Below are positions 1 through 6,066 of a DNA stretch of 8,242 nt, one piece after another (within the stretch, counting starts at the first letter, position 1; each line of letters opens with the position of its first letter). Source of the DNA: an uncultured Clostridiaceae bacterium. Its GTDB lineage: Bacteria > Bacillota > Clostridia > Lachnospirales > Lachnospiraceae. The position numbers and the translations under genes are program-made. The DNA lies in the NCBI GenBank assembly GCA_949948825.1, contig CATLIJ010000100.1, forward strand, positions 1 to 8,242, read 5' to 3'. The notes under the pieces were generated by a model. The model had not been told where the DNA came from and did not search any database. It worked only from the letters and a program-made list of their open reading frames with translations.

Positions 1-25
1 TAATTGTCACTACTGGATTCTTCAT
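1..25 (-). CDS. Probable cyclophilin-type peptidyl-prolyl cis-trans isomerase, N-terminal fragment
   Basis: Only eight codons lie inside the window, reading MKNPVVTI leftward before the edge. The start is well supported: an AGGAG motif sits six bases upstream of the ATG, and an alternative ATG five bases further upstream hits a stop after two codons. The peptide resembles the usual opening of small cytoplasmic bacterial cyclophilins, where a first beta-strand of the type NPxVTIEM begins the domain. Such proteins isomerise proline peptide bonds and help protein folding. The gene follows the ATP-grasp gene by 33 bases with no terminator between, so it could be the distal gene of that operon or merely be read through. 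The family call rests on eight residues and is an inference; that a coding start lies here is more secure. Confidence 0.5.
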
Positions 26-58
26 TCCATTCTCCTCTCTTTCTCCTGGTTCCTTCCT

Positions 59-1258
59 TTAATGATTATAGCACTCCAATATGCTTCTGTAAAACTCTTC
101 CATCTCCTTTTTTGTGTCAAACACTGCCACATACATCTGGTTTCCCATAGCTCCGGCCAGCACGTCCGGCAATCGTTCTGCCATTTTCATATTGCCCCCA
201 AACCTTCCCATGATTTCCTGGTCATTCATAACAAAATCTTTCCCGTCCCGGCGGCCGGCAAAAGCGCAGTAAGCATGTTTTCCCACTGGCACCATTGAGT
301 GATCAAAGGCAATCATATCCGCCCATATTTTGTATACATTGGTGCTGTGGGCATAATTGATCATATCCGGAGTAAATCCCCCGCAGGGGCGCATGTTCAC
401 TTCCAGGGCCACCACATCTCCCTTGTTCCCCAGTCCGGCCTGATCCCGGGTCAGACGGAAAAATTCAAAATGGATAAAACGGCTCTTTACTCCAAAGCTT
501 TTCACAGCCGCGCGTCCAGCGGCACGGGTGTCCTCCGGAAGCCTTTTTAAAATATAATAAATGGAATTATCTGCATTATTCACAATATCCATAATGGACA
601 TGGGCGTTACATTGCCCGTCTCAAAAACCGGCTCTCCGTTGGAGTCAATGACAGCGTCATAGGAATTTACCTCCGCATACACAAATTCTTCCATAATATA
701 AGGTACTCCGGGCATTCTGCGCCCAAAAAATCCCTTCAGCTGTTCCTCGCTTTCAATCCTCCAGGTATCGGAAGCGCCCACTCCATTGTCTGGCTTTGCC
801 ACCAAAGGATAGCCCACTTCAGCCGCAAAATTCAGACATCCCTCCAAATCCTCCACCACATAATAACGCGCCGTTGGAATCCCTGCCTTTGCATAGTATT
901 CCTTCATTCTGGATTTATATTTAATCCGGGGAATATCTTCAATCTGAAATCCGCTTTTAATGTTAAAATCCGTCCGAAGTCTGGCATCCCGTTCCAGCCA
1001 GTATTCATTGTTGGATTCCAGCCAGTCAATTCTGCCATACTTAAATGCGAAAAATGCCACAGCCCGGTATACCTCATCTTCATTTTCCAGGCTGCTGACC
1101 TTGTAATACTCGTTCAGGCTGGCTTTCAGCTCTGGCATCAATTCAGGATAGGGCTGGTCTCCAATCCCCAGCACATTCATGCCATTATTCCGAAGCTCCC
1201 TGCAAAACTGCCAGTAATTTGTGGGAAAATTAGGGGAAATAAAAATTACGTTTTTCAT
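59..1258 (-). CDS. ATP-grasp domain carboxylate ligase, substrate unknown
   Basis: This 399-residue protein has the ATP-grasp fold seen in carboxylate-amine/thiol ligases and the carbamoyl-phosphate synthase large chain. These enzymes activate a carboxylate as an acyl phosphate and join it to an amine or another nucleophile. The N-terminal ~100 residues look like a Rossmann-like pre-ATP-grasp region (VIFISPNFPTNYW, then VLGIGDQ). The ATP site is visible as the lysine around K119 before AGIPTAR, K155 in YPLVAKPDNGVGAS, the hinge YIMEEFV (188-194), and metal-binding HFEFF (E265) and ALEVNMRP (E286, N288, R290). A GGFTPDMINYA segment follows. There is no signal peptide or membrane segment, so it should be cytoplasmic. 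The start at 1258 is chosen because GGAAAGGAAAG lies upstream and MKNVIFIS begins a beta-strand; the longer frame to 1426 would overlap the esterase gene. It lies 58 bases after that gene, in the same direction. Specificity cannot be read from sequence. Confidence 0.85.
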   Translation of the reverse strand: MKNVIFISPNFPTNYWQFCRELRNNGMNVLGIGDQPYPELMPELKASLNEYYKVSSLENEDEVYRAVAFFAFKYGRIDWLESNNEYWLERDARLRTDFNIKSGFQIEDIPRIKYKSRMKEYYAKAGIPTARYYVVEDLEGCLNFAAEVGYPLVAKPDNGVGASDTWRIESEEQLKGFFGRRMPGVPYIMEEFVYAEVNSYDAVIDSNGEPVFETGNVTPMSIMDIVNNADNSIYYILKRLPEDTRAAGRAAVKSFGVKSRFIHFEFFRLTRDQAGLGNKGDVVALEVNMRPCGGFTPDMINYAHSTNVYKIWADMIAFDHSMVPVGKHAYCAFAGRRDGKDFVMNDQEIMGRFGGNMKMAERLPDVLAGAMGNQMYVAVFDTKKEMEEFYRSILECYNH

Positions 1259-1316
1259 AAATACTCTTTCCTTTCCTTTTTTGCATCTTATCTGCTTTAA
1301 AACAAAACCAGGAACC

Positions 1317-2069
1317 CTATTCCAGCAGATAAGGCAGAAAATATTCCACCTGCTTATACCACCAGGGCCAGTCATGGGAACAATCATAGCCCCAAAAATC
1401 CACCCAGGCCCCAATTCCCTTTTCATTTAAAATCCTCTGCAGCTGCCGTGTGGAATCCGGAAGCTCCCATGGACCCTGCCCCACACAGATCACGGCCTTA
1501 TTCCGGTTATACAGTTCCATGTAGGAATGCTCCTTTGGCATATTAGGCAGATAATGTATGGGAGAATTCAAATAAACCCGCTCATCCATATACCCGTGGA
1601 ACCCATACTCTGCTGTATAGATGCCGCTTAAGGCCAAAAGCCGGTCAAACACTGCCGGAAACCGGAAATACAGATTCACTGCATGGGTTGCTCCCAAACT
1701 GCACCCAAATGCCATCACTCCCGGCTTCCCGTCCCAGCCATTCCGCTCATTTACCATCCAGCGCATAAAGGGAACCATCTCATCCAGAATATACCGAATC
1801 CACTGTTCATGGCGCCAGCTCCTCCAGCCCGGATCTCCGCTCCGGTTGGACCAGGTCTCCCGGTCCATGGTATCAATGGCAAATACCATCACTTTGCCGG
1901 AATCAATCCACGGCGACCACACATCTGTCATTTTATAATTCTCAAAATCAAAAAAACGTCCATCCTGACACGGAATAAACAATACCGGCCTGCCGGCATG
2001 TCCATAAACCTTACACTCCATATCCCGATTTAGGGCAGGGCTATATTCCCTGAAATATTGTGTTTCCAT
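1317..2069 (-). CDS. Esterase-family alpha/beta hydrolase (putative esterase, Esterase D-like)
   Basis: This 250-residue protein is a compact alpha/beta-hydrolase without a signal peptide, of the putative-esterase type (Pfam family PF00756 by appearance). The nucleophile elbow is G122-C-S124-L-G126 within VMAFGCSLGATHA, and the catalytic histidine is H232 in YDCSHDWPWWYKQ near the C terminus. The acid is probably E202 or D205 in GQGPWELPDSTRQ. The N terminus (REYSPALNRDMECKVYGHAGRPVLFIPCQDG) is the beta-sheet start and oxyanion-loop region. The length fits a single catalytic domain. A GGAGAG site precedes the ATG at 2069. It lies 29 bases downstream of the other hydrolase and 58 bases before the ATP-grasp gene, which suggests co-transcription. 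Hydrolysis of an ester or thioester is likely, but the substrate is unknown. The two hydrolases of this operon differ clearly in motifs, so they are not a recent duplication. Confidence 0.85.
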   Translation of the reverse strand: METQYFREYSPALNRDMECKVYGHAGRPVLFIPCQDGRFFDFENYKMTDVWSPWIDSGKVMVFAIDTMDRETWSNRSGDPGWRSWRHEQWIRYILDEMVPFMRWMVNERNGWDGKPGVMAFGCSLGATHAVNLYFRFPAVFDRLLALSGIYTAEYGFHGYMDERVYLNSPIHYLPNMPKEHSYMELYNRNKAVICVGQGPWELPDSTRQLQRILNEKGIGAWVDFWGYDCSHDWPWWYKQVEYFLPYLLE

Positions 2070-2098
2070 ATTCTCTCCATTCTGCTTTTGATTTGGAT

Positions 2099-2887
2099 TT
2101 AATTCTTCCTGCCATGTCTTTCTTCTGTCTCATACAGCAGAGTATTCATAAAAAACGGAATCTGACGCTCCCAGCTTGCTTCACAGTGCTGGCCTCCCGG
2201 AACAATCCGGCTTACTGTCAGAATCTGCTTTTCCATCAAAAGAAAGGCGACCCTGGCAAACAAATTTCTCATGTTAGCATGATTCTTAAATTCCTCTGAT
2301 CCATAGTCCATATAAATGACTGTGTCCGGGGCAACCTTTGCCTGCTCAATCATCTGCTCCATCCTTCGCCGCGCAACCCACACAGACGGAGAAAGGGCTG
2401 CTCCCCGGGAAAAGACCGAATTGTACTCCAGCACTGCATACAGGGTCATCAGCCCGCCCATGGAGCTGCCTGCTATAAAAGTATGCTCTCTTCCCGGCAG
2501 GGTCCGGAACTTTCTGTCAATCTCCTTTTTAAAAGTATTGACCATCCATTCCATGGTAATCTTTCCCTTTGCCTGAATTTCCCCGATCCCCTTTTCCCGA
2601 AAGTCAAAAGGGGTATATTCCTTCAGCCGCCCATGGTCCGGACTATGATTGCACTCCACTGCCGCCACAATCATCTGAGTACCTGTCCCTTCCATGTATT
2701 CTTTCATGCCCCAGCACTTGCCATAAGTAGCATCCTGGTCAAAAAACACATTATGTCCGTCAAACATATACAGCACCGGATACCGTCTTCCTGGCTCCGC
2801 AAAATAGGACTCTGGCAGATAGACATAAGCTTTTCTCTTTTCCCTCCCTGTCAGCTCCGGAATCGTGAGATTCCATTGATCTACCAT
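2099..2887 (-). CDS. Alpha/beta-hydrolase of the enterochelin-esterase-like/predicted hydrolase family
   Basis: This 262-residue hydrolase resembles the Fes/Esterase D-like predicted hydrolases (COG2819 type). Visible features are YPVLYMFDGHNVFFD (37-50, the first core strand and oxyanion region), the nucleophile elbow G140-S-S142-M-G144-G in TFIAGSSMGGLMTLY, LSPSVW (165-170), the MDYGSEE segment (193-199) that probably carries the acid, and catalytic H234 in VPGGQHCEASW. It has no signal peptide, so it is expected in the cytoplasm. I chose the ATG at 2887 over an in-frame GTG at 2896 because AGGAAGGG ends eight bases before the ATG but touches the GTG. It appears to be the first gene of a leftward operon with the second esterase and the ATP-grasp ligase. 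In other bacteria this family includes siderophore esterases, but nothing here points to iron. Confidence 0.85.
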   Translation of the reverse strand: MVDQWNLTIPELTGREKRKAYVYLPESYFAEPGRRYPVLYMFDGHNVFFDQDATYGKCWGMKEYMEGTGTQMIVAAVECNHSPDHGRLKEYTPFDFREKGIGEIQAKGKITMEWMVNTFKKEIDRKFRTLPGREHTFIAGSSMGGLMTLYAVLEYNSVFSRGAALSPSVWVARRRMEQMIEQAKVAPDTVIYMDYGSEEFKNHANMRNLFARVAFLLMEKQILTVSRIVPGGQHCEASWERQIPFFMNTLLYETEERHGRKN

Positions 2888-2895
2888 AAACGACA

Positions 2896-2903
2896 CCCTT
2901 CCT
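2896..2903 (-). promoter_or_regulatory. Ribosome binding site deciding the start of the first hydrolase
   Basis: Read on the minus strand the sequence is AGGAAGGG followed by eight bases and ATG (2887). The GTG at 2896-2894, which would add three residues, overlaps the end of this site and has no usable spacing, so the ATG is preferred. Confidence 0.75.
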
Positions 2904-2955
2904 GTAACAGTTCTGTTTCCTTCCCTGCTACGTTATTCTTTCACTTTTCCACATT

Positions 2956-2984
2956 AATATATCATAGTATTCGACAAAATTCAA
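2956..2984 (-). promoter_or_regulatory. Sigma-A-type promoter of the hydrolase/ATP-grasp operon
   Basis: On the minus strand, TTGAAT (2984-2979) and TATATT (2961-2956) are separated by exactly 17 bases. Transcription would start near 2949, giving an untranslated leader of about 60 bases before the ATG at 2887. No hairpin resembling a riboswitch or attenuator is seen in that leader. The spacing and hexamers are good, but this is a prediction from sequence alone. Confidence 0.6.
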
Positions 2985-3254
2985 TCATTTACCTTTTCCC
3001 CTGACACCCAAAATTCATGCCGGATTTCCTGCCGTCTGAACAGCTGCGTTCATTTGTTGTTCACAAATCATTCAAAAACCTTTTACACAAACAACACGAT
3101 TTCTTCACGATTCCTGGATATACTGTTTTTTGTAAGCAACCATCAATGCCGTATATATGATATGCTTATAAGATTTTTTTCATAATACTCGGGCTGATAG
3201 AAAAATCAGCTCTCCTCCCTTTTTAACCTCTTATATAAACTGTAGTAGGAAAGG
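2985..3254. other. Gene-free intergenic stretch
   Basis: About 270 AT-rich bases between the leftward operon promoter and an orphan terminator. No open frame here has a convincing ribosome binding site or recognisable protein. A perfect 8-bp hairpin (one G-U pair) lies at 3191-3198/3205-3212 with loop AGAAAA. TATACT occurs at 3119-3124 but lacks a good -35 hexamer. The stretch may hold the body of a small plus-strand transcript ending at the terminator at 3255-3275, but I cannot assign one. Confidence 0.4.
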
Positions 3255-3275
3255 CCCCTTTAAAAAGGGGTTTTT
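3255..3275 (+). terminator. Orphan intrinsic terminator upstream of the riboswitch promoter
   Basis: CCCCTT (3255-3260) pairs with AAGGGG (3265-3270) around a four-base loop, followed directly by five T (3271-3275). On the minus strand the stem is not followed by a T tract, so it works on plus-strand transcripts. There is no plus-strand gene before it in the window. It either ends a small transcript or insulates the promoter 12 bases downstream. Confidence 0.7.
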
Positions 3276-3287
3276 CTTATTTTCGCC

Positions 3288-3316
3288 TTGACAAGTGTCC
3301 GGAAAGTGAATATACT
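3288..3316 (+). promoter_or_regulatory. Near-consensus sigma-A promoter of the riboswitch/antiporter unit
   Basis: A perfect TTGACA (3288-3293) is followed by a 17-base spacer and TATACT (3311-3316), one base off the -10 consensus. The predicted start, near 3322-3323, coincides with the first base pairs of the riboswitch P1 helix. The unit is therefore probably transcribed strongly and constitutively, with control exercised at the RNA level. Confidence 0.85.
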
Positions 3317-3321
3317 GAAAC

Positions 3322-3476
3322 TAATAGAAGGGAGTAGCTTGCATCTGCAGTGGCTGTGCAGATGTTTTGCGATATCGTCATCACGGCAGGCAGATGGACC
3401 TGATTCGTCCAGAGAGATGAATCCGGTTTCTGATAAAAGCTGCCCGGTACGCATATAATAAGCGAGACTTTTGTTG
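3322..3476 (+). promoter_or_regulatory. yybP-ykoY: yybP-ykoY manganese riboswitch aptamer
   Basis: The leader carries the conserved blocks of this family as I recall them from known members: GGGAGUAGC (3330-3338), UCGUCA (3375-3380) and AGCGAGACUUU (3461-3471). P1 forms between 3322-3330 and 3468-3476 (nine consecutive pairs, including wobbles). The first arm is a hairpin, 3342-3349/3357-3364. The second arm is built on GGCAG (3385-3389) with CUGCC (3440-3444) and a distal helix 3402-3409/3416-3423. Members of the family bind Mn2+ where the two arms dock side by side, which stabilises P1 and usually switches expression on. The downstream gene is a cation antiporter, which fits metal export. 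The aptamer is longer than the minimal Lactococcus-type example because of an extended second arm. Confidence 0.9.
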
Positions 3477-3511
3477 TGTCCTTGTGATACGGCAAAAGCC
3501 TTGCTTTTTTT
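3462..3511 (+). terminator. Riboswitch expression-platform intrinsic terminator
   Basis: Bases 3462-3479 pair with 3487-3504 (18 positions, one A-C mismatch at 3467/3499, a few wobbles) around a seven-base loop, and seven T follow (3505-3511). The 5' arm includes 3468-3476, the entire 3' strand of aptamer P1, so the terminator and P1 cannot form together. Ligand-stabilised P1 should therefore act as the antiterminator, giving an ON switch in Mn2+. Confidence 0.88.
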
Positions 3512-3588
3512 ATACCCGTAAGTCAAATGATTTGCCAGAGGCTTTCCGAACAACAGGGAAAACTACAAGATAGAAAAGAGGGAAAATT

Positions 3589-4512
3589 ATGAATCTGAAA
3601 GTGTATGTAATGCTGATTGCAGGATTTGTTCTTCTGATCAAGGGAGCCGACTTTTTTGTGGAGGCAAGTTCATCGGTTGCCAGAATGCTCAGGGTACCGA
3701 GCATTATTATCGGTCTGACCATTGTGGCCTTTGGCACCAGCGCCCCGGAGCTGGCGGTCAGCACCACTGCGTCTCTGGCCGGCAACAATGAGATTGCCGT
3801 GGGAAATGTAATTGGCTCCAATATTTTCAATCTGCTGGTGGTATTGGGCTGCTGCGGCGCTATTCATGCCTTTAAAGTCCGCCTAAGGTGGGATTTTCTT
3901 GCCTCCATCCTGGTTGGAGTGATTCTGCTTCTGATGATTTTCCGGGACTTTTTCTTAAGCCGCGGGGAGGCCTTTATTCTCCTGGGACTTTTTGCTGCAT
4001 TTATGGCCCTGACTGTGCGGGATGCCTGGATTAACCGGGTACAGGCAGAGGAAACGGTCCGGACTCTGCCTCCCATCCGTTGTCTTCTGTATATTGCAGG
4101 CGGCCTTGCCGCCATTGTGTGGGGCGGAGATTTGGTTGTAGACTGTGCCAGTGAAATCGCCCTGGCCTTTGGCTTAAGCCAGACTCTTGTGGGATTGACT
4201 GTGGTTGCCCTCGGCACCTCTCTTCCGGAGCTGGTCACTTCCATCGTAGCGTCCCGAAAAGGGGAAAACGGGCTGGCCCTGGGTAATGTCATTGGCTCTA
4301 ACATTTTCAATATTCTCATGGTGCTTGCCGTGTCAGCAGCAGTGAAGCCCATCCAGGTAAATCGTTCTGCAGTGATTGATGCAATCTGCCTTGTGGTATT
4401 CAGCCTGATTACCCTGATTCTGTGCCGCAGCCGGGAGCAGCTCAGCCGGCTGGAGGGTCTGGTCATGTTAGGAATGTACACAGGATATCTGATCTATATT
4501 TGCATCCGGTAA
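3589..4512 (+). CDS. CaCA-family (YrbG-like) calcium/sodium antiporter homologue, probable Mn2+ exporter
   Basis: This 307-residue, roughly ten-helix inner-membrane protein shows the two inverted alpha-repeats of the Ca2+/cation antiporter superfamily. Repeat one is GLTIVAFGTSAPEL (42-55) with VGNVIGSNIFN (71-81); repeat two is GLTVVALGTSLPEL (202-215) with LGNVIGSNIFN (231-241). The paired acidic residues E54 and E214 would coordinate the cation, and a short polar loop (about 143-163) joins the halves. Length is typical of bacterial YrbG-type members. The start is fixed by GAGGG seven bases before the ATG. The gene is alone behind a yybP-ykoY Mn2+ riboswitch and its terminator, so its expression should rise with manganese. 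I infer that Mn2+ efflux is a main role, although the family name and annotations suggest Na+/Ca2+ exchange. It converges with the symporter gene; only 28 bases separate their stop codons and no clear terminator is seen there. Confidence 0.93.
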   Translation: MNLKVYVMLIAGFVLLIKGADFFVEASSSVARMLRVPSIIIGLTIVAFGTSAPELAVSTTASLAGNNEIAVGNVIGSNIFNLLVVLGCCGAIHAFKVRLRWDFLASILVGVILLLMIFRDFFLSRGEAFILLGLFAAFMALTVRDAWINRVQAEETVRTLPPIRCLLYIAGGLAAIVWGGDLVVDCASEIALAFGLSQTLVGLTVVALGTSLPELVTSIVASRKGENGLALGNVIGSNIFNILMVLAVSAAVKPIQVNRSAVIDAICLVVFSLITLILCRSREQLSRLEGLVMLGMYTGYLIYICIR

Positions 4513-4540
4513 AAATATATTATTCCCATCCATAGCCATC

Positions 4541-5953
4541 CTACCTGCTGCCCTTCTCCGGATAGCGAACCTGTCCGGACAGCCACAGAATTGCCAGCAG
4601 GTTGGGATAGATCATCATTCCGTTCCACAGATCTGACACCAGCCATACCACCTGCAGCCTGCATATACATCCAGCAAACACAGCCAGAAGATACAATGTC
4701 CTGTATACTGCCTCCCAGTTTTTCCGGGAAATGCCAAAATATCCTCCTCTGCTTAACCGCTCCAGCAAATACTGAAAAGTCTGCCTTCCCATATAATACC
4801 AGGCTATGATCGTGGCAAAAGCAAACACAGTCATTGCTGCTGACACCAGAATCTCTCCAAAAATCCCCAGCCTCACTGAAAAGCAGTATGCTGTCAGCGC
4901 TGCGCCTTCTCTTCCAAAAGCCGGGTTACTTCCATCTGGTCCGCCATAGTCTGCGCATAAAATCACAAGCGCGGTCAATGTACAGATCACAATGGTATCA
5001 AAAAACACCTCAAACATAGCCCACATTCCCTGCTGCCAGGGAGTGGTGTCCTCCGCCGCACCGTGAAGAACCGCTAAGCTTCCCAGTCCTGCTTCATTGG
5101 AAAATACGCCTCTTGACAATCCATACCGGACACTCCGGCTCAGCAGAAATCCTGAAATTCCGCCTCCCACAGACTGAATTTGAAATGCTTCCCGAAACAC
5201 CATGGCAAAAATTCCCGGCAGCTTTTCCCAGCAAGACAATATGACAATCAGGGAAAACATAATATAAATACCTGCGGAAACCGGCATCAGGCGTTCCGAT
5301 ACCCTGGAAATCCGCCGGGTTCCTCCTGCAATCACCAGGCCAGTAAGCATGGTAATCCAAATACCGCTCCACAAAGGCTGTATTCCTGCGGCAAATTTCA
5401 GGGTTCCGCTCATGGAATTGGACTGTACCATGCTTCCCATGCAAAGAGACGCCAGCACTGCCAGCGCTGCATATAAGGTTCCCAATAACGGACACTGCAT
5501 TCCCCGGTCCATGTAAACCATAGGACCGCACATCCATTCTCCATCCGCTCTCCGGTAACGGTAAATCTGTCCCAGCCAGGTCTCAGTATAAGCAGTCATC
5601 ATCCCGATTGCCGCTGACACCCACATCCAGAACAACGCTCCCGGCCCTCCTGCTGCCAGCGCTGTGGCCACCCCTACAATATTTCCTGTGCCAATGGTTG
5701 CTGCAAGGGCAGTGCAAGCAGACTGAAAACGCGTAATCTTATATTTTTCCTTTTTCTCCTCTGTCCCTTCCATCAGACTGCCTGCGGTTTCTCCCCACCA
5801 GCGCCTTATTCCCAAAATCTGGAAAAATCCGGATTTTATGGTAAACCAGACTCCGGCGCCCAACAAAAGAGCCAGAGTCCAGGGCCCCCATACGAGGAAA
5901 TGTATTGTCTCTGCAACCCCCATTTTGCCCCGTCCATACTTTCTTTTTTTCAT
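4541..5953 (-). CDS. Sodium:alanine/glycine symporter, AGCS family
   Basis: This 470-residue integral membrane protein, of normal length for the family, imports alanine, glycine or similar small amino acids with Na+ (or H+). Family signatures are clear: ATIGTGNIVGVATALAAGGPGALFWMW (85-111) in the first core helix pair, the Q177/N179 region (GSMVQSNSM), and YGLSRGVFSNEAGLGS (277-292), the AGCS hallmark. The N terminus has a basic stretch (MKKRKYGRGK) before helix one (HFLVWGPWTLALLLGAGVWF). The ATG at 5953 is chosen for AAGGA seven bases upstream; the internal Met11 has no comparable site. It is divergent from the phospholipase gene (113 bases between starts) and convergent with the antiporter. 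No clear promoter hexamers were found for it in the shared intergenic region. The exact amino acid substrate cannot be read from sequence. Confidence 0.95.
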   Translation of the reverse strand: MKKRKYGRGKMGVAETIHFLVWGPWTLALLLGAGVWFTIKSGFFQILGIRRWWGETAGSLMEGTEEKKEKYKITRFQSACTALAATIGTGNIVGVATALAAGGPGALFWMWVSAAIGMMTAYTETWLGQIYRYRRADGEWMCGPMVYMDRGMQCPLLGTLYAALAVLASLCMGSMVQSNSMSGTLKFAAGIQPLWSGIWITMLTGLVIAGGTRRISRVSERLMPVSAGIYIMFSLIVILSCWEKLPGIFAMVFREAFQIQSVGGGISGFLLSRSVRYGLSRGVFSNEAGLGSLAVLHGAAEDTTPWQQGMWAMFEVFFDTIVICTLTALVILCADYGGPDGSNPAFGREGAALTAYCFSVRLGIFGEILVSAAMTVFAFATIIAWYYMGRQTFQYLLERLSRGGYFGISRKNWEAVYRTLYLLAVFAGCICRLQVVWLVSDLWNGMMIYPNLLAILWLSGQVRYPEKGSR

Positions 5954-6023
5954 TGTATGTTCCTTCCCTGTCCATGTATGATAAACCTGTCATTCCCCTC
6001 TCGCATTTTTCTTTTTCCTGTGT

Positions 6024-6029
6024 TATGAT
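6024..6029 (+). promoter_or_regulatory. Extended -10 promoter of the phospholipase-like gene
   Basis: TATGAT is preceded by TG and one base (TGTTATGAT, 6021-6029), the extended -10 form that can work without a good -35; none is seen 16-18 bases upstream. Transcription would start near 6036, giving a leader of about 30 bases with AGAGGGA ahead of the ATG at 6067. Confidence 0.55.
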
Positions 6030-6039
6030 AAGAATATCA
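6026..6039. repeat. Small inverted repeat over the -10/start of the divergent promoter region
   Basis: TGATA (6026-6030) and TATCA (6035-6039) form a perfect inverted repeat with a four-base spacer. It overlaps the -10 element and the predicted start of the phospholipase gene and lies about 70 bases from the symporter start codon. This is a plausible operator position, but a repeat this short in AT-rich DNA can arise by chance. Confidence 0.3.
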
Positions 6040-6066
6040 AATCAGAAAAAGAAGAGGGACTTTAAA

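Noticed and set aside
1259..1426. A 56-residue N-terminal extension of the ATP-grasp frame
   Set aside because: It overlaps the end of the esterase gene in another frame, has no ribosome binding site, and the family domain starts cleanly at the ATG at 1258.
1317..2887. The two esterase genes as a recent tandem duplication
   Set aside because: Their nucleophile contexts (GCSLG and GSSMGG), histidine contexts and N-terminal strands differ too much; they share only the fold.
2888..2896. GTG start adding three residues to the first hydrolase
   Set aside because: The Shine-Dalgarno AGGAAGGG touches the GTG but is ideally spaced for the ATG at 2887.
2483..3004. A 173-codon plus-strand open frame
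   Set aside because: It is antisense to the hydrolase gene and its promoter, has no ribosome binding site, and its protein resembles no family I know.
3191..3212. The hairpin at 3191-3212 as an independent terminator
   Set aside because: The stem is followed by TCTCC rather than T on the plus strand, and by non-T sequence on the minus strand.
3260..3553. Minus-strand open frames of 72-97 codons across the riboswitch
   Set aside because: They are antisense to a structured RNA leader and terminator and have no domain or start signal.
3864..4481. A 205-codon minus-strand open frame, very rich in Arg, Ser and Thr
   Set aside because: It is the shadow of the antiporter gene; the composition reflects the complement of hydrophobic membrane-helix codons.
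4571..4582. A 12-base perfect palindrome, CTGTCCGGACAG, as a possible operator or terminator
   Set aside because: It lies inside the symporter coding sequence (codons for LSGQV) with no T tract, so it is most likely incidental.
5905..6066. An upstream extension of the phospholipase frame
   Set aside because: It runs through the divergent symporter start and the promoter region; the ATG at 6067 has a good ribosome binding site and matches the family N terminus.
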